From Danxiaibacter flavus (GTDB lineage Bacteria; Bacteroidota; Bacteroidia; Chitinophagales; Chitinophagaceae), in contig NZ_JAULBC010000001.1 of assembly GCF_041060425.1 (NCBI RefSeq), positions 1,426,001 to 1,490,000 of the forward strand: 64,000 nt of DNA. Direction: 5' to 3'. The translations under genes were made by a program, and so were the position numbers. Every line of letters starts with the position of its first letter. The first letter of the stretch is position 1. Of this stretch, positions 1 to 8,167 are shown piece by piece. Under the pieces are notes generated by a model. It searched no databases, was not told where the DNA came from, and saw only the letters and a program-made list of their open reading frames with translations.

Positions 1-37
1 TGATGGCGTGTTGGTTCCTGCTAAACAATAATTTTCA

Positions 38-415
38 ATGAAATTCCTTAGACACATAACTGTAGCCTGGCTTTTGTCACTGATGATTATTCAATCATTA
101 ATGATGCTGGGTATGTGTTTGCTATACAGTTACAGTAAGGATGCTGTTATTGAGAAGTACTGTGTTAATAAGAACAAACCGTCAATGCATTGCAACGGTA
201 AATGTTACCTGTTTAAAAAAATGCGACAGGCCGAAGAAAAAGGAGGTGCCTCAGAAGAGAATGCATCTTCCTTTTTCTTCTTTGTGTTTGTTAAACCGGA
301 AATGTATATACGGCTAAGCAGGCCAACCAATATAAACACTAAACCATTACTGTATAATCAGCCTCTTTATCAGTTTATCTGGTCCAAAGACTTTTTTCAT
401 CCTCCACTGGTGTGA
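38..415 (+). CDS. Small membrane-anchored Cys-rich protein of unknown function
   Basis: This 125-residue protein has one N-terminal hydrophobic segment (about residues 8-30), either a signal peptide or a membrane anchor. A short Cys/His patch follows, with Cys at about residue 42 and then MHCNGKCYLFKKM. The rest is hydrophilic and ends in an aromatic tail. I do not know a named family. The Cys/His patch fits metal binding or redox work, and the next two genes on the same strand look copper-related, so a role in copper handling at the envelope is plausible (inference from context). A 347-bp spacer carrying a MITE-like repeat separates it from the next gene. Confidence 0.6.
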   Translation: MKFLRHITVAWLLSLMIIQSLMMLGMCLLYSYSKDAVIEKYCVNKNKPSMHCNGKCYLFKKMRQAEEKGGASEENASSFFFFVFVKPEMYIRLSRPTNINTKPLLYNQPLYQFIWSKDFFHPPLV

Positions 416-468
416 TTTATTTATTAACCAGTCCAAAGTCGTTTAGTTAAGCAGGCAGCGTCAACTTT

Positions 469-603
469 GGGAGATGTCTCCTATCGTCGACATGACGATC
501 CTGGCTTATCAGAAAAAGTAATCACACTAGCACTGGCAACAAGTACATAATAATGTGCAAGTCTGGAACCGCATCGTCACCTCGACGAAAGGAGAGGTCT
601 CCC
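469..603. repeat. MITE-like dispersed repeat, copy 1 (135 bp core)
   Basis: The ends are imperfect inverted repeats: GGGAGATGTCTCCTATCGTC at the left, matched on the opposite strand at the right by GGGAGACCTCTCCTTTCGTC. The same sequence lies in opposite orientation at 4025-4159 and, interrupted, at 31958-32327. Weaker similarity continues outside the core on both sides. It contains no reading frame. It fills most of the gap between the Cys-rich protein and the lipoprotein; nothing else was recognised in 416-762. Confidence 0.75.
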
Positions 604-762
604 GAATATTGACCTGATCGTGATACTTTATCCGCGTTGCATATTGCCAACTATTAACTAAACAATATTTATTATCCAATTTATTCGTGTGTGAGTATTG
701 TCTTCATGCACTCATGGCTTATTGCCATTGATAAACTGATTTCTAACCATTAATGATAAAAT

Positions 763-1596
763 ATGTTCTTTAAATATGCTTGCATGGCAAGCGCTGTATG
801 CGCATGCCTGCTAATGAGCTCTTGTAGTAAAACCTCAGACGCAGTAGTTGTAAATCCTGAAGATAAGTTATTGAAGGTAGGCGAATCTTATGCTGAAGGC
901 GCAGCAACAAAAGTGGTGTTGTATGCAGACCGGACCCTGACTGCAGGGTATAACAAGATGTACGTTGCATTGTATGATTCTGTGAACAGCACACAAAAGA
1001 CAACCAATGCGGATCTTGTACTATCTCCTGAAATGACGATGAATATGAACGGGATGACAATGAAACATGGTTGCCCTGTAGAAGATCCGTCCTACGACGC
1101 TACGAATAAATTGTTTGCCGGTGCCATTGCATTTTCGATGGCTTCCACTACTGCTGACAGTTGGTCGCTCGCTGTTAAAATAAACAATAAGGAAAATCAC
1201 AAAACAGGTGTCGCAAGTTTTTCTCTCAATGTTGCGGTTACCACAAATAGCAGTATCAAGTCCGTTACATTAACTGATGGTACTAAACTTACAATCGCTG
1301 TAGTCGCTCCGGGCAAGCCGGTTGTTGGCGTGAATGACCTGGAACTTGCGATCTATCAAAAGAAAGATGCTTACCAGTATTTGCCTGCTACAGGATATGC
1401 GATAAAGCAAGATGTGGAGATGCCTTCAATGGAACATGGTTCGCCTAATAATATAGATCCTGTGGAAACTTCGGCTGGTCATTATAAAGGAAAAGTGAAC
1501 TATACCATGACCGGTGATTGGCGAATAAATCTTAGTATACTCACGGATGGAAAAGCCGTTTCTAACGGATTGTATTTTGATCAGAATGTCCGGTAA
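763..1596 (+). CDS. Met/His-rich lipoprotein with two YtkA-like domains
   Basis: The protein has 277 residues and a lipoprotein signal ending LLMSSC (Cys21). Two beta-rich domains follow, at about residues 35-160 and 165-277, resembling the YtkA-like fold. Each carries a Met/His motif: MTMNMNGMTMKHG at about 91-103 and VEMPSMEHG at about 218-226. Such motifs suit Cu(I) binding at the cell surface or in the periplasm. It lies just upstream of an OprC/NosA-like copper receptor, so a copper-binding partner for uptake is the likely role (inference). The lipobox is clear; the domain name rests on pattern recognition. Confidence 0.7.
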   Translation: MFFKYACMASAVCACLLMSSCSKTSDAVVVNPEDKLLKVGESYAEGAATKVVLYADRTLTAGYNKMYVALYDSVNSTQKTTNADLVLSPEMTMNMNGMTMKHGCPVEDPSYDATNKLFAGAIAFSMASTTADSWSLAVKINNKENHKTGVASFSLNVAVTTNSSIKSVTLTDGTKLTIAVVAPGKPVVGVNDLELAIYQKKDAYQYLPATGYAIKQDVEMPSMEHGSPNNIDPVETSAGHYKGKVNYTMTGDWRINLSILTDGKAVSNGLYFDQNVR

Positions 1597-1617
1597 ATGT
1601 CAGTTCAAATTAGCAAA

Positions 1618-1665
1618 TACAGTTACACAGAGAGTCACGGAGGAAGCACAGAGTTGCACAGAGAA
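1618..1665. repeat. Word-repeat arm (CACAGAG) after stop codon
   Basis: A short stretch of reiterated CACAGAG-like words begins about 20 bp after the lipoprotein stop. Complementary words (CTGTGCTTCCGTGTTTCAG) recur at 46620-46870. It belongs to the word-arm class described in the findings. Confidence 0.4.
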
Positions 1666-1712
1666 TAGATCAGGGCTCACCGGGGAATCCTGCTTAACTA
1701 AAAGACATTGAC

Positions 1713-3731
1713 ATGTTTTTCCTTAAAAAGAATTTGATGAAAAAAATAGGTTTGGCGATCCTTATCTTTTCTACTATGAGAGGATCATCTCAGGATACAT
1801 TGACTTCGATCGGATTGTTGCATGACGTTACTGTCACTGCGATAAAGGAGCATGTATCGCCTTCAATGCGTTTTTTAAAAAAGCAATTTTTTAGCACGAC
1901 AGAAGATATGCTGTGCAGAATGCAGAGTGTATACCTTGTCAGGCGGGGTGCATATGGGCAGGAGCCGGCGATCCGCGGATTAAATGGTGGGCAAATAAAC
2001 ATGACGATAGATGGCATGCGTGTATTTGGTGCCTGTACGGATAAAATGGATCCTGCCACAATTTATATTGAGCCCATTAACTTAAAGAACATCCAGGTGA
2101 GTACTTCCGCAGATGGAGGTGTGTCTGGCAGTTCGCTGGGCGGAAGTATGAATATGCAATTGTATGATCCCATTTTTGCCACTGGAAAAAAGCTGGATGG
2201 CAATCTTTATGTTTCTGGTCAAAGTGTTGCGAATGGAATTAACACAGGAGGTGATTTTAGTTATGCAACTGCTAACGAAGCTATGCGGATAAGTAGCGTG
2301 TACAGGAAACAGCAGGATTATAAAGATGGAAATGGAATTGTTGTAGCGCACAGCGGTTACGAGAAACTGAATGCTTCTCTGAGTTACAAAAGAAAGTTAA
2401 GTGATCATTCAACGCTTAAACTGGACGCGCTTGTAGATGACGGCTGGAATATTGGTTATCCTGCACTGCCAATGGATGCGGGCTACGCAGCAGCACGGAT
2501 CTTGTCGGCGACATACTTGCGCAATATGTCAAAAAGCTGGATCAGCAATTTGCAAGTGAAGGGTTATTACAACAACGTTCGTCATTATATGGATGATAGT
2601 CATCGTACGGATATTGATATGCATATGGATATGCCGGGAAGAAGTGAAGTAGAGGGTGCAATTATCCAGGCAACCACTCCGAAGCTGGCAAATCATTTAA
2701 TTACTGCGAAAGCAGAGTGGTACAGGAATGCAGCCGTAGCATCCATGACCATGCATGAAGATCATGAACGGTCAATGTACATGCTCACATTGCCCAATAC
2801 AGAGCGCAACGTAACATCACTGACAGTGAAAGATCAGTGGAGTGTTGATTCTTTAAATAAAATATTCATCTCCTCAAGTGTTGATGCCGCATGGATCAAT
2901 ATGAATGCTGACTTAGGTAAAGCAGAGCTGGGTGTGTTTGGTCAGTCAGATTTTAATCAATCCAGATCAGCGTGGTCAGTTAATGCGACCTGGCAAAGAA
3001 AGATTGCAGGAAACTGGCAGTCGAGAGTTGGAATTGGCCGTGGTGAACGTTTGCCTGTAAACAATGAGTTGTTCGGGTATTATTTGTTTAACCGGCAGGA
3101 CGGCTTCGATTATGTGGGTAATACATCGCTGAAAAATGAATGGTCCATCAACTCCGAAGCTTCTTTGAAATACACATCAACGATGGTTGAATGTGATCTT
3201 TCTATCTTCTACAACAATATTCATAATTATATCATTGGTTACATTATTGAGGGTGCAGTGCCGATGACCAAAGGAGCTTCCGGAGTGAAACAATACAATA
3301 ACAATGGTGTGGCTAATTTATATGGAGTTGAGGCTACGGCAATTTTTTCTCCTGGCTGTCATTTAAGGATTGTCCATACTTCCAAATGGATGCAGGGGCA
3401 ATATCAGAACGGCGGCTACATGCCTATGATTTCGCCATACAGAGCAGTAACATCCGTTGGATATTATCCTGGCAAGTTTGCTTTCTCAGTAGAGAATGAA
3501 GCTGCAGCTGCTCAGTACAGGTATGACAAAAGTTATGGAGAAGATTTGACAAACGGTTATGCTGTGTTTAATGTAAAATGTGATTATTCGTTTCCGGTAA
3601 AAGGATCAACAATAAAATTATTTGGCGGGGTTGATAATATGTTTAATAAAGTATATCATGATCATTTGGACTGGGGAAATATCAATCGCCCGGGAAGGAA
3701 TGTAGTGATGGGAGTGCAGGCGAGGTTTTAA
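1713..3731 (+). CDS. TonB-dependent copper receptor, OprC/NosA-like
   Basis: This is a 672-residue outer-membrane TonB-dependent receptor with a signal peptide, a plug domain (about residues 38-155) and a beta-barrel to the C-terminus. It has no N-terminal carboxypeptidase-like domain. The plug carries FGACTDKMDPATIY, giving a CxxxM pair (Cys108, Met112), and the barrel has HYMDD (His291, Met293). From memory, Pseudomonas OprC binds copper through CxxxM plus HxM residues at nearly the same spacing, and its homologue NosA supplies copper for nitrous oxide reductase. The gene sits about 8 kb from nosZ, behind a Met-rich lipoprotein. The start at 1713 is kept; ATG 1737 is an alternative. Confidence 0.85.
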   Translation: MFFLKKNLMKKIGLAILIFSTMRGSSQDTLTSIGLLHDVTVTAIKEHVSPSMRFLKKQFFSTTEDMLCRMQSVYLVRRGAYGQEPAIRGLNGGQINMTIDGMRVFGACTDKMDPATIYIEPINLKNIQVSTSADGGVSGSSLGGSMNMQLYDPIFATGKKLDGNLYVSGQSVANGINTGGDFSYATANEAMRISSVYRKQQDYKDGNGIVVAHSGYEKLNASLSYKRKLSDHSTLKLDALVDDGWNIGYPALPMDAGYAAARILSATYLRNMSKSWISNLQVKGYYNNVRHYMDDSHRTDIDMHMDMPGRSEVEGAIIQATTPKLANHLITAKAEWYRNAAVASMTMHEDHERSMYMLTLPNTERNVTSLTVKDQWSVDSLNKIFISSSVDAAWINMNADLGKAELGVFGQSDFNQSRSAWSVNATWQRKIAGNWQSRVGIGRGERLPVNNELFGYYLFNRQDGFDYVGNTSLKNEWSINSEASLKYTSTMVECDLSIFYNNIHNYIIGYIIEGAVPMTKGASGVKQYNNNGVANLYGVEATAIFSPGCHLRIVHTSKWMQGQYQNGGYMPMISPYRAVTSVGYYPGKFAFSVENEAAAAQYRYDKSYGEDLTNGYAVFNVKCDYSFPVKGSTIKLFGGVDNMFNKVYHDHLDWGNINRPGRNVVMGVQARF

Positions 3732-3747
3732 CGGAGAAGAACTTCTG

Positions 3748-3780
3748 GTGAATAGTGAATGGTCAATAGTGAAAAGTGCG
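3748..3780. repeat. Word-repeat arm (GTGAATAGTGAATGGTC)
   Basis: Reiterated GTGAATGGTCAATAGTG words begin 16 bp after the receptor stop codon. The same words recur at 23318 and 24173, and in inverted form at 24346-24384. Confidence 0.55.
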
Positions 3781-3949
3781 GCGGATTAATTGTTTCCGGT
3801 TAGCGAGCATGTTTGAGTGGAAATAATGTAAATCAGCGAGGCGCGAGGCTTCGCTGATTGCATTTTGGTTTGTTGCTTTCATTAGTAATCTGGATTATAT
3901 CATGAACTTCAAACTAAGCAAAGAAATGCCAGGCCCAATTTAAGGTAAT

Positions 3950-4205
3950 CCCGAAGGGCAATGTCATTAAGTTAAGAGTTGACATATCAAACGCTCATAA
4001 AAATATCGCTATCAGTTCATATTCGAGAGACCTCTCCTGTCGTCGAGGTGACGTTGCGGTTGCTGACTTGCTCATTATTCTATACTTATTATTGATACTG
4101 TTGTGATTACTTTTTCTGATAAGCCAGGATCGTCATATCGACGATAGGAGATATCTCCCAAAGTTGAAAATGTCTGTGCTTAACTTAATTACATTGCCCG
4201 AAGGG
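3950..4205. repeat. Inverted repeat enclosing MITE-like copy 2
   Basis: The arms at 3950-3975 and 4180-4205 are near-perfect inverted copies (about 24 of 26 positions), with core GGGCAATGTNATTAAGTTAA. They enclose the 135-bp repeat at 4025-4159, which suggests one mobile repeat landed inside another. Confidence 0.6.
4025..4159. repeat. MITE-like dispersed repeat, copy 2 (inverted)
   Basis: This copy is in the opposite orientation to 469-603, has the same 135-bp core length and high similarity along its length. Similarity continues outward a little (the flanking TCAACTTT is also shared). Copies 1 and 2 together bracket the copper lipoprotein and receptor genes as an inverted pair. Confidence 0.75.
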
Positions 4206-4358
4206 ATGGAATTATTATAGAAAGATGTACATGTGCGTATTTAAAACCCAAAGCCCGCCTGACCGTACGGGCAAGGGTTGATATTTTATTATACTAACTC
4301 CTCGGCTTTTGAATAAATTTATAGCCTTATCTCTAACAATTTCATCCCTTCGGAGTGT
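4191..4358. repeat. Inverted repeat (CCGAAGGGATG arms)
   Basis: The arms at 4191-4213 and 4337-4358 are inverted copies around CCGAAGGGATGNAATT. The interior has a further small palindrome near 4250-4275 (CCCGCC and GGGC around CGTACGGGC). No coding sequence was seen. Confidence 0.5.
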
Positions 4359-4419
4359 ACGTATTGAGTTTAATGTTTTAGTAAAGCCTTGCGTGCGTTG
4401 GATGTTATTTCAATTGTTG

Positions 4420-4990
4420 TGATCTATACACATCGCTACAAGCGATAGAGTAATACCACGAAGCCTGGAAGCATAGCGGAGCGGATGGTATGCCGCAAAT
4501 TGGATGTTGTAAAGAAGCAATGCATTTTGTCGCCACATGCATTTCGCGAAAGATTTTGAACCATGTAAGGAGTATAAGAGCATATAAGGGCTTGCATTCA
4601 ATGCTTGCCGTGAAAATATAAGCGAGCAGCACTTTAACTGAGGCTGAAGGCCTCACAGAATTAGCCCAGGGCAACGCCCTGGGAAAAATACCAAATGGCA
4701 ATCAGGCCCTAAAAGGGCGAAAGCAAACAGATCAATTATTGTCCGTTAATTTTCGATTCTTCAGAATTTACCGGGCAAGTAAATTAGTCTGCAGGTCCAA
4801 TTCTGTTCTATGTTGGAATATTGATCTATGCGGCTTGCTGAGGCTTTTCATCGGCGTTAAAATTCATCGCTAGAAGCGATAGAGTAAGGCTGCGAAGCAA
4901 GGAGGCTTCGCGGAACTTTAAACCTCCTTGCTTCGCGCAAGAAATAACGGCTTCAACACAGCGGAAATGTTTTTTAGAAAAATAGTATTA
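4420..4990. repeat. Cluster of short intergenic repeats, no gene
   Basis: This stretch holds two direct copies of an ATCGCTASAAGCGATAGAGT word (4431 and 4866), palindromes such as CCCAGGGCAACGCCCTGGG near 4660-4682, and a hairpin with arms GCGAAGCAAGGAGG (4892-4905) and its complement (4923-4936). The reading frames here are shadows of the repeats. The hairpin could end transcription of the haemoglobin gene that runs towards it. Confidence 0.5.
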
Positions 4991-4996
4991 GTTTTT

Positions 4997-5395
4997 TTAT
5001 GAACTTAAAGGAGATATGTTATTACCCACAATTTTTGTCTGCATTACTACTGATATGCTTGTCGCCCGGCGTTTGGCAAGCTCAGCTTTTTCTCCTTCAA
5101 ATAATTCATCAACGGTTTGTGTGAACAACTTGTTCCACTGCGAAAAATGTTTTTTGGATAGCGGATTTTTTTCGTGCAACCTGGTGTGGCTTTTCATCGG
5201 ATTGCCGTTGTATGTGCCTGAATAAAATATGGCGTTGTCCCAAAAATTATACATCGTCGCGAGATGTTTGCTCCAATTGGTCTTTTCAAAAAAAGGGCCG
5301 ATCAATTTATCCTGCGACACCTTTTGGTAAAATGAATCAACTATCAGCTTAATGTCCTCTACAGTTTCAATATCTCTTTTGCCGTTTTTTTTCAT
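4997..5395 (-). CDS. Group III truncated haemoglobin
   Basis: The 132 residues have the helix pattern of a truncated haemoglobin. The FYQKV segment, GPFFEK, FWDNAIFYSGTYNGNPMKSH and HFSQWNKLF fit group III. By comparison with Campylobacter Ctb (from memory), His70 of MKSH is the expected proximal haem ligand and Trp87 the G8 tryptophan. It is the last gene of the nos operon, 19 bp after nosY. Group III globins are linked to NO and oxygen handling, so protection of the denitrification machinery from NO is a reasonable reading (inference). Confidence 0.85.
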   Translation of the reverse strand: MKKNGKRDIETVEDIKLIVDSFYQKVSQDKLIGPFFEKTNWSKHLATMYNFWDNAIFYSGTYNGNPMKSHTRLHEKNPLSKKHFSQWNKLFTQTVDELFEGEKAELAKRRATSISVVMQTKIVGNNISPLSS

Positions 5396-5414
5396 TGTGG
5401 TAAAGGTTAAGTGG

Positions 5415-6191
5415 TTATAGATCTTTTCTTATGAATTTCCTGGTTGAGAAAAATAAGGGAACAATGATCCAGAGCAGCAACACAACGAACGAAATGCTGA
5501 TGCCTGTCGTCGTTCCAAAAAAGTCTTTAAATATAGCGCCGGTATAACCCATCAATGCTGATACGTCCATTTTCAATAAAATCAAAATCCGGCCAAGATC
5601 AATCGGGTTTAAGGCACTTACTCCAATCATCGCTTTTTCTAGTGGATAGTCGGCAAACTGAAACAACAGGAACAACACTATTCCATCAAATACCAGGGCG
5701 AAGTACAGCCAGATAAGAATAGTAATTCCTATCCCTTTGGCTTTGTCCCTGGTTTTTACTGCGGCAAACATTGCCACTGCAACAAATATCACAGACAATA
5801 AAACACCAACTGCGATTATCATCAATCCAGTCGCCGTTGGTTCAAAAAGCAGAATAGGAACACCTGCACCAATCAAAAATGCGATGGTAAAAGAAGTTGC
5901 CAGGCCGGTAAAAAGACTGAGCCAGATTTTTTTTCTTTGCAGGGGCTGGCTAACCAGCAGTTCAATGAACTCGGCGCTGTTGTAAATGTAAATAGTTGAA
6001 AATATGATGCTGATGAGTGGCACGACTATAAGAACAATATTCAGCAAGCTCAGCAGACCTTTCGAGCTATTATCCTCCAGGCTGAAAATAGTAAAGGAGA
6101 TCGCAAGGAGAAAAATTGTGTATGACAATATGATCTTGTTGCGAAGTATATCTGTGATTACGTATTTAATAATCTTTTTCATGTTCTTCAA
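5415..6191 (-). CDS. nosY: NosY-type ABC transporter permease
   Basis: This is a 258-residue integral membrane protein with about six hydrophobic helices and a large loop, matching NosY, the permease partner of NosF in maturation of the CuZ site of nitrous oxide reductase. It follows nosF by 24 bp in the same direction. An internal ATG three codons in (MKKIIKY) could also serve as the start. Context makes the assignment firm. Confidence 0.88.
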   Translation of the reverse strand: MKNMKKIIKYVITDILRNKIILSYTIFLLAISFTIFSLEDNSSKGLLSLLNIVLIVVPLISIIFSTIYIYNSAEFIELLVSQPLQRKKIWLSLFTGLATSFTIAFLIGAGVPILLFEPTATGLMIIAVGVLLSVIFVAVAMFAAVKTRDKAKGIGITILIWLYFALVFDGIVLFLLFQFADYPLEKAMIGVSALNPIDLGRILILLKMDVSALMGYTGAIFKDFFGTTTGISISFVVLLLWIIVPLFFSTRKFIRKDL

Positions 6192-6215
6192 TTAAGGCTT
6201 GCAGAAAAGACTGTT

Positions 6216-6923
6216 TTATTGACATTGCACCATAACCGATGCAATAGCTCTTGATAATTTATGTTCACCGGTTTCATGCTTTAGTACCTCAATTGGCTTA
6301 TGAAATACCAGTTTGCCGTCCTGCATGTAAATTACCTGTGTGGCCAGATCATCCAGCTCGCTCAGTATATGCGATGTTATCAGGATAAGTTTTCCGCTTT
6401 TCTTTTCGGCGATGATTTTTTGCTTCAGTATTTCTGATGCAACAGGATCCAATCCGGCTGTTGGTTCATCAAGTATCAATACTTCAGGATCAAACATAAA
6501 GGCGAGAGCTGCGCTCACTTTTTGACGGGTGCCGCCGGATAATGTACGCATTCTTTTATCCAGCAAACTCTTGAAGTCAAATTCGTTCAACAGGTCGTTG
6601 TCTCTTCTCCCTTCATGCATTCTTATATCACTCATCATGTCCAACACCTGGCCAATGGTCATATTCTCGGGATAGCGTCCGATTTGCGGCATATAGCCTA
6701 TTTGGGATCTATACTGCCAGTTGTTGGATATATTTTGACCATTAAATGTAATGGTGCCGCTATCCGGAACAACCATTCCCAGGATGCTCTTTATTAACGT
6801 TGTCTTGCCGCTTCCATTAGGTCCAATCAGTGCAACGCACTCGCCTTTGGAACAGGAAGCGGAAACATTGTCCAATGCTATTAACTTTCCAAAGCGTTTG
6901 GTAATATTTGTAGCTATGATCAT
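6216..6923 (-). CDS. nosF: NosF ABC transporter ATPase
   Basis: The 235 residues form one ABC ATPase domain. Walker A is GPNGSGKTT (about residues 34-42), the signature is LSGGTRQK, Walker B is VLILDEP and the switch His is in ITSH. NosF powers the NosDFY complex in CuZ centre assembly. Its start overlaps the nosD stop by four bases (ATGA), which implies translational coupling. Confidence 0.9.
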   Translation of the reverse strand: MIIATNITKRFGKLIALDNVSASCSKGECVALIGPNGSGKTTLIKSILGMVVPDSGTITFNGQNISNNWQYRSQIGYMPQIGRYPENMTIGQVLDMMSDIRMHEGRRDNDLLNEFDFKSLLDKRMRTLSGGTRQKVSAALAFMFDPEVLILDEPTAGLDPVASEILKQKIIAEKKSGKLILITSHILSELDDLATQVIYMQDGKLVFHKPIEVLKHETGEHKLSRAIASVMVQCQ

Positions 6924-8152
6924 AGGTTCATTGGTTTAATCAGAGGCTTTGCGTCGATCAGATTCTCAGGGGTAAGGGAGGGTAGAACCTTTTCGGTCTT
7001 ATCCAGCAATGTTGTCATAAAACTTCTGAAAAGGATCATGGCAGGCGGATTCCTTTCTACTATCATGGAGTACATGCTGACAGGCCTGTACGGTACATCA
7101 CCTACGTTGTCCTTATTCAAATCATATCCTTCGTATTTGTCCCAATAGTTGCCGTTGAAATTATTCAAAACCAGCGATCCATTGGTGCCTACGTCAAATG
7201 TATTTCCAAGGAAATTGTTTTTGTGTACCTCGTTGTCCATGCAGCTTGCCTGGATCTTCAGCGCCCAACCATTATTTCTAAAGGAATTTTTTATAACTGT
7301 TACTCTGCTGGCTCCTTCCATATAAATGCCGCTGGTGTTTTTTATAAAATAATTTCCCTCGATGTGGCTGTCTGAAATCTCTTTCAGTAAAATGCCATAT
7401 GCTGCGTCACCCCAATTCTCTTCAAAATGATTGTTGAACATTTTCACATGGTGCGAATACATTACAGAAACGCCGGCTCCGTTATGTTTAAATGTATTGC
7501 CAACGTAGGTATCACTATTAGAAAACATGAAGTGAAGACCATATCGCAGATTGCGCTGGGATTGATTGCGCCATATCACTGAGTTGGTAACAAATTCAAA
7601 ATAGATGCCATCACGGTGTCCCGTAATTGAATTGCCAACAATTTGCATACTATCACTTTTCCAGCAGTGAATTCCGTTGCCGCTTTGCTGTTCCTCTTTC
7701 TTGAACGCTGTTAACGTATTGTTGCGGATAATACAATTGCGGCCGTACTGCGAGTAAATACCAAAGAAGGTTTGTATAAGAACATTGTTTTGTATGGTAA
7801 CATTTCTGCTGTTATACAATTTAATGCCCGCAAAATCTTCAAGACTTGAAGTGCCTGAATTAACGACTTTTAAACCATCTACAACCACACTGTCAGCTTT
7901 AATTGAAATTACCTCGTATTTGTTTTCGCCGTCAATTACAGGCAGGTTAATTCCTTTGATCGTTATTTTTTTTCTGATGATAAGATTGCCTTCTGCATAA
8001 TGACCACTTTGTATAAGGATGGTATCGTGGTCTTTTGCCAGTTCCAGGGCAGATCTGATTGTGCTTATCTTTTCATTTTTACCTACCTGTATGGTGTTTG
8101 CAAGGTTGGCAGTATAATAAAAGCAGCATAATAATAGTATGAATGTTTTCAT
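6920..8152 (-). CDS. nosD: NosD periplasmic right-handed beta-helix protein
   Basis: The 410-residue protein has a Sec signal peptide (about 1-19). It then has many short repeating strands with NNxx turn motifs typical of parallel beta-helix (CASH) proteins; examples are IRNNTL, IVGNSI and YVGNTF. NosD is the periplasmic partner of NosFY and is needed to load or sulfur-modify the CuZ site. It lies between the NosL fusion (15-bp gap) and nosF (4-bp overlap), the usual nos gene order. Confidence 0.92.
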   Translation of the reverse strand: MKTFILLLCCFYYTANLANTIQVGKNEKISTIRSALELAKDHDTILIQSGHYAEGNLIIRKKITIKGINLPVIDGENKYEVISIKADSVVVDGLKVVNSGTSSLEDFAGIKLYNSRNVTIQNNVLIQTFFGIYSQYGRNCIIRNNTLTAFKKEEQQSGNGIHCWKSDSMQIVGNSITGHRDGIYFEFVTNSVIWRNQSQRNLRYGLHFMFSNSDTYVGNTFKHNGAGVSVMYSHHVKMFNNHFEENWGDAAYGILLKEISDSHIEGNYFIKNTSGIYMEGASRVTVIKNSFRNNGWALKIQASCMDNEVHKNNFLGNTFDVGTNGSLVLNNFNGNYWDKYEGYDLNKDNVGDVPYRPVSMYSMIVERNPPAMILFRSFMTTLLDKTEKVLPSLTPENLIDAKPLIKPMNL

Positions 8153-8167
8153 GGCTTCACTTTCACA

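Noticed and set aside
4405..4701. Minus-strand frames in the repeat nest
   Set aside because: Composed of short intergenic repeats and palindromes; no start signal or known motif.
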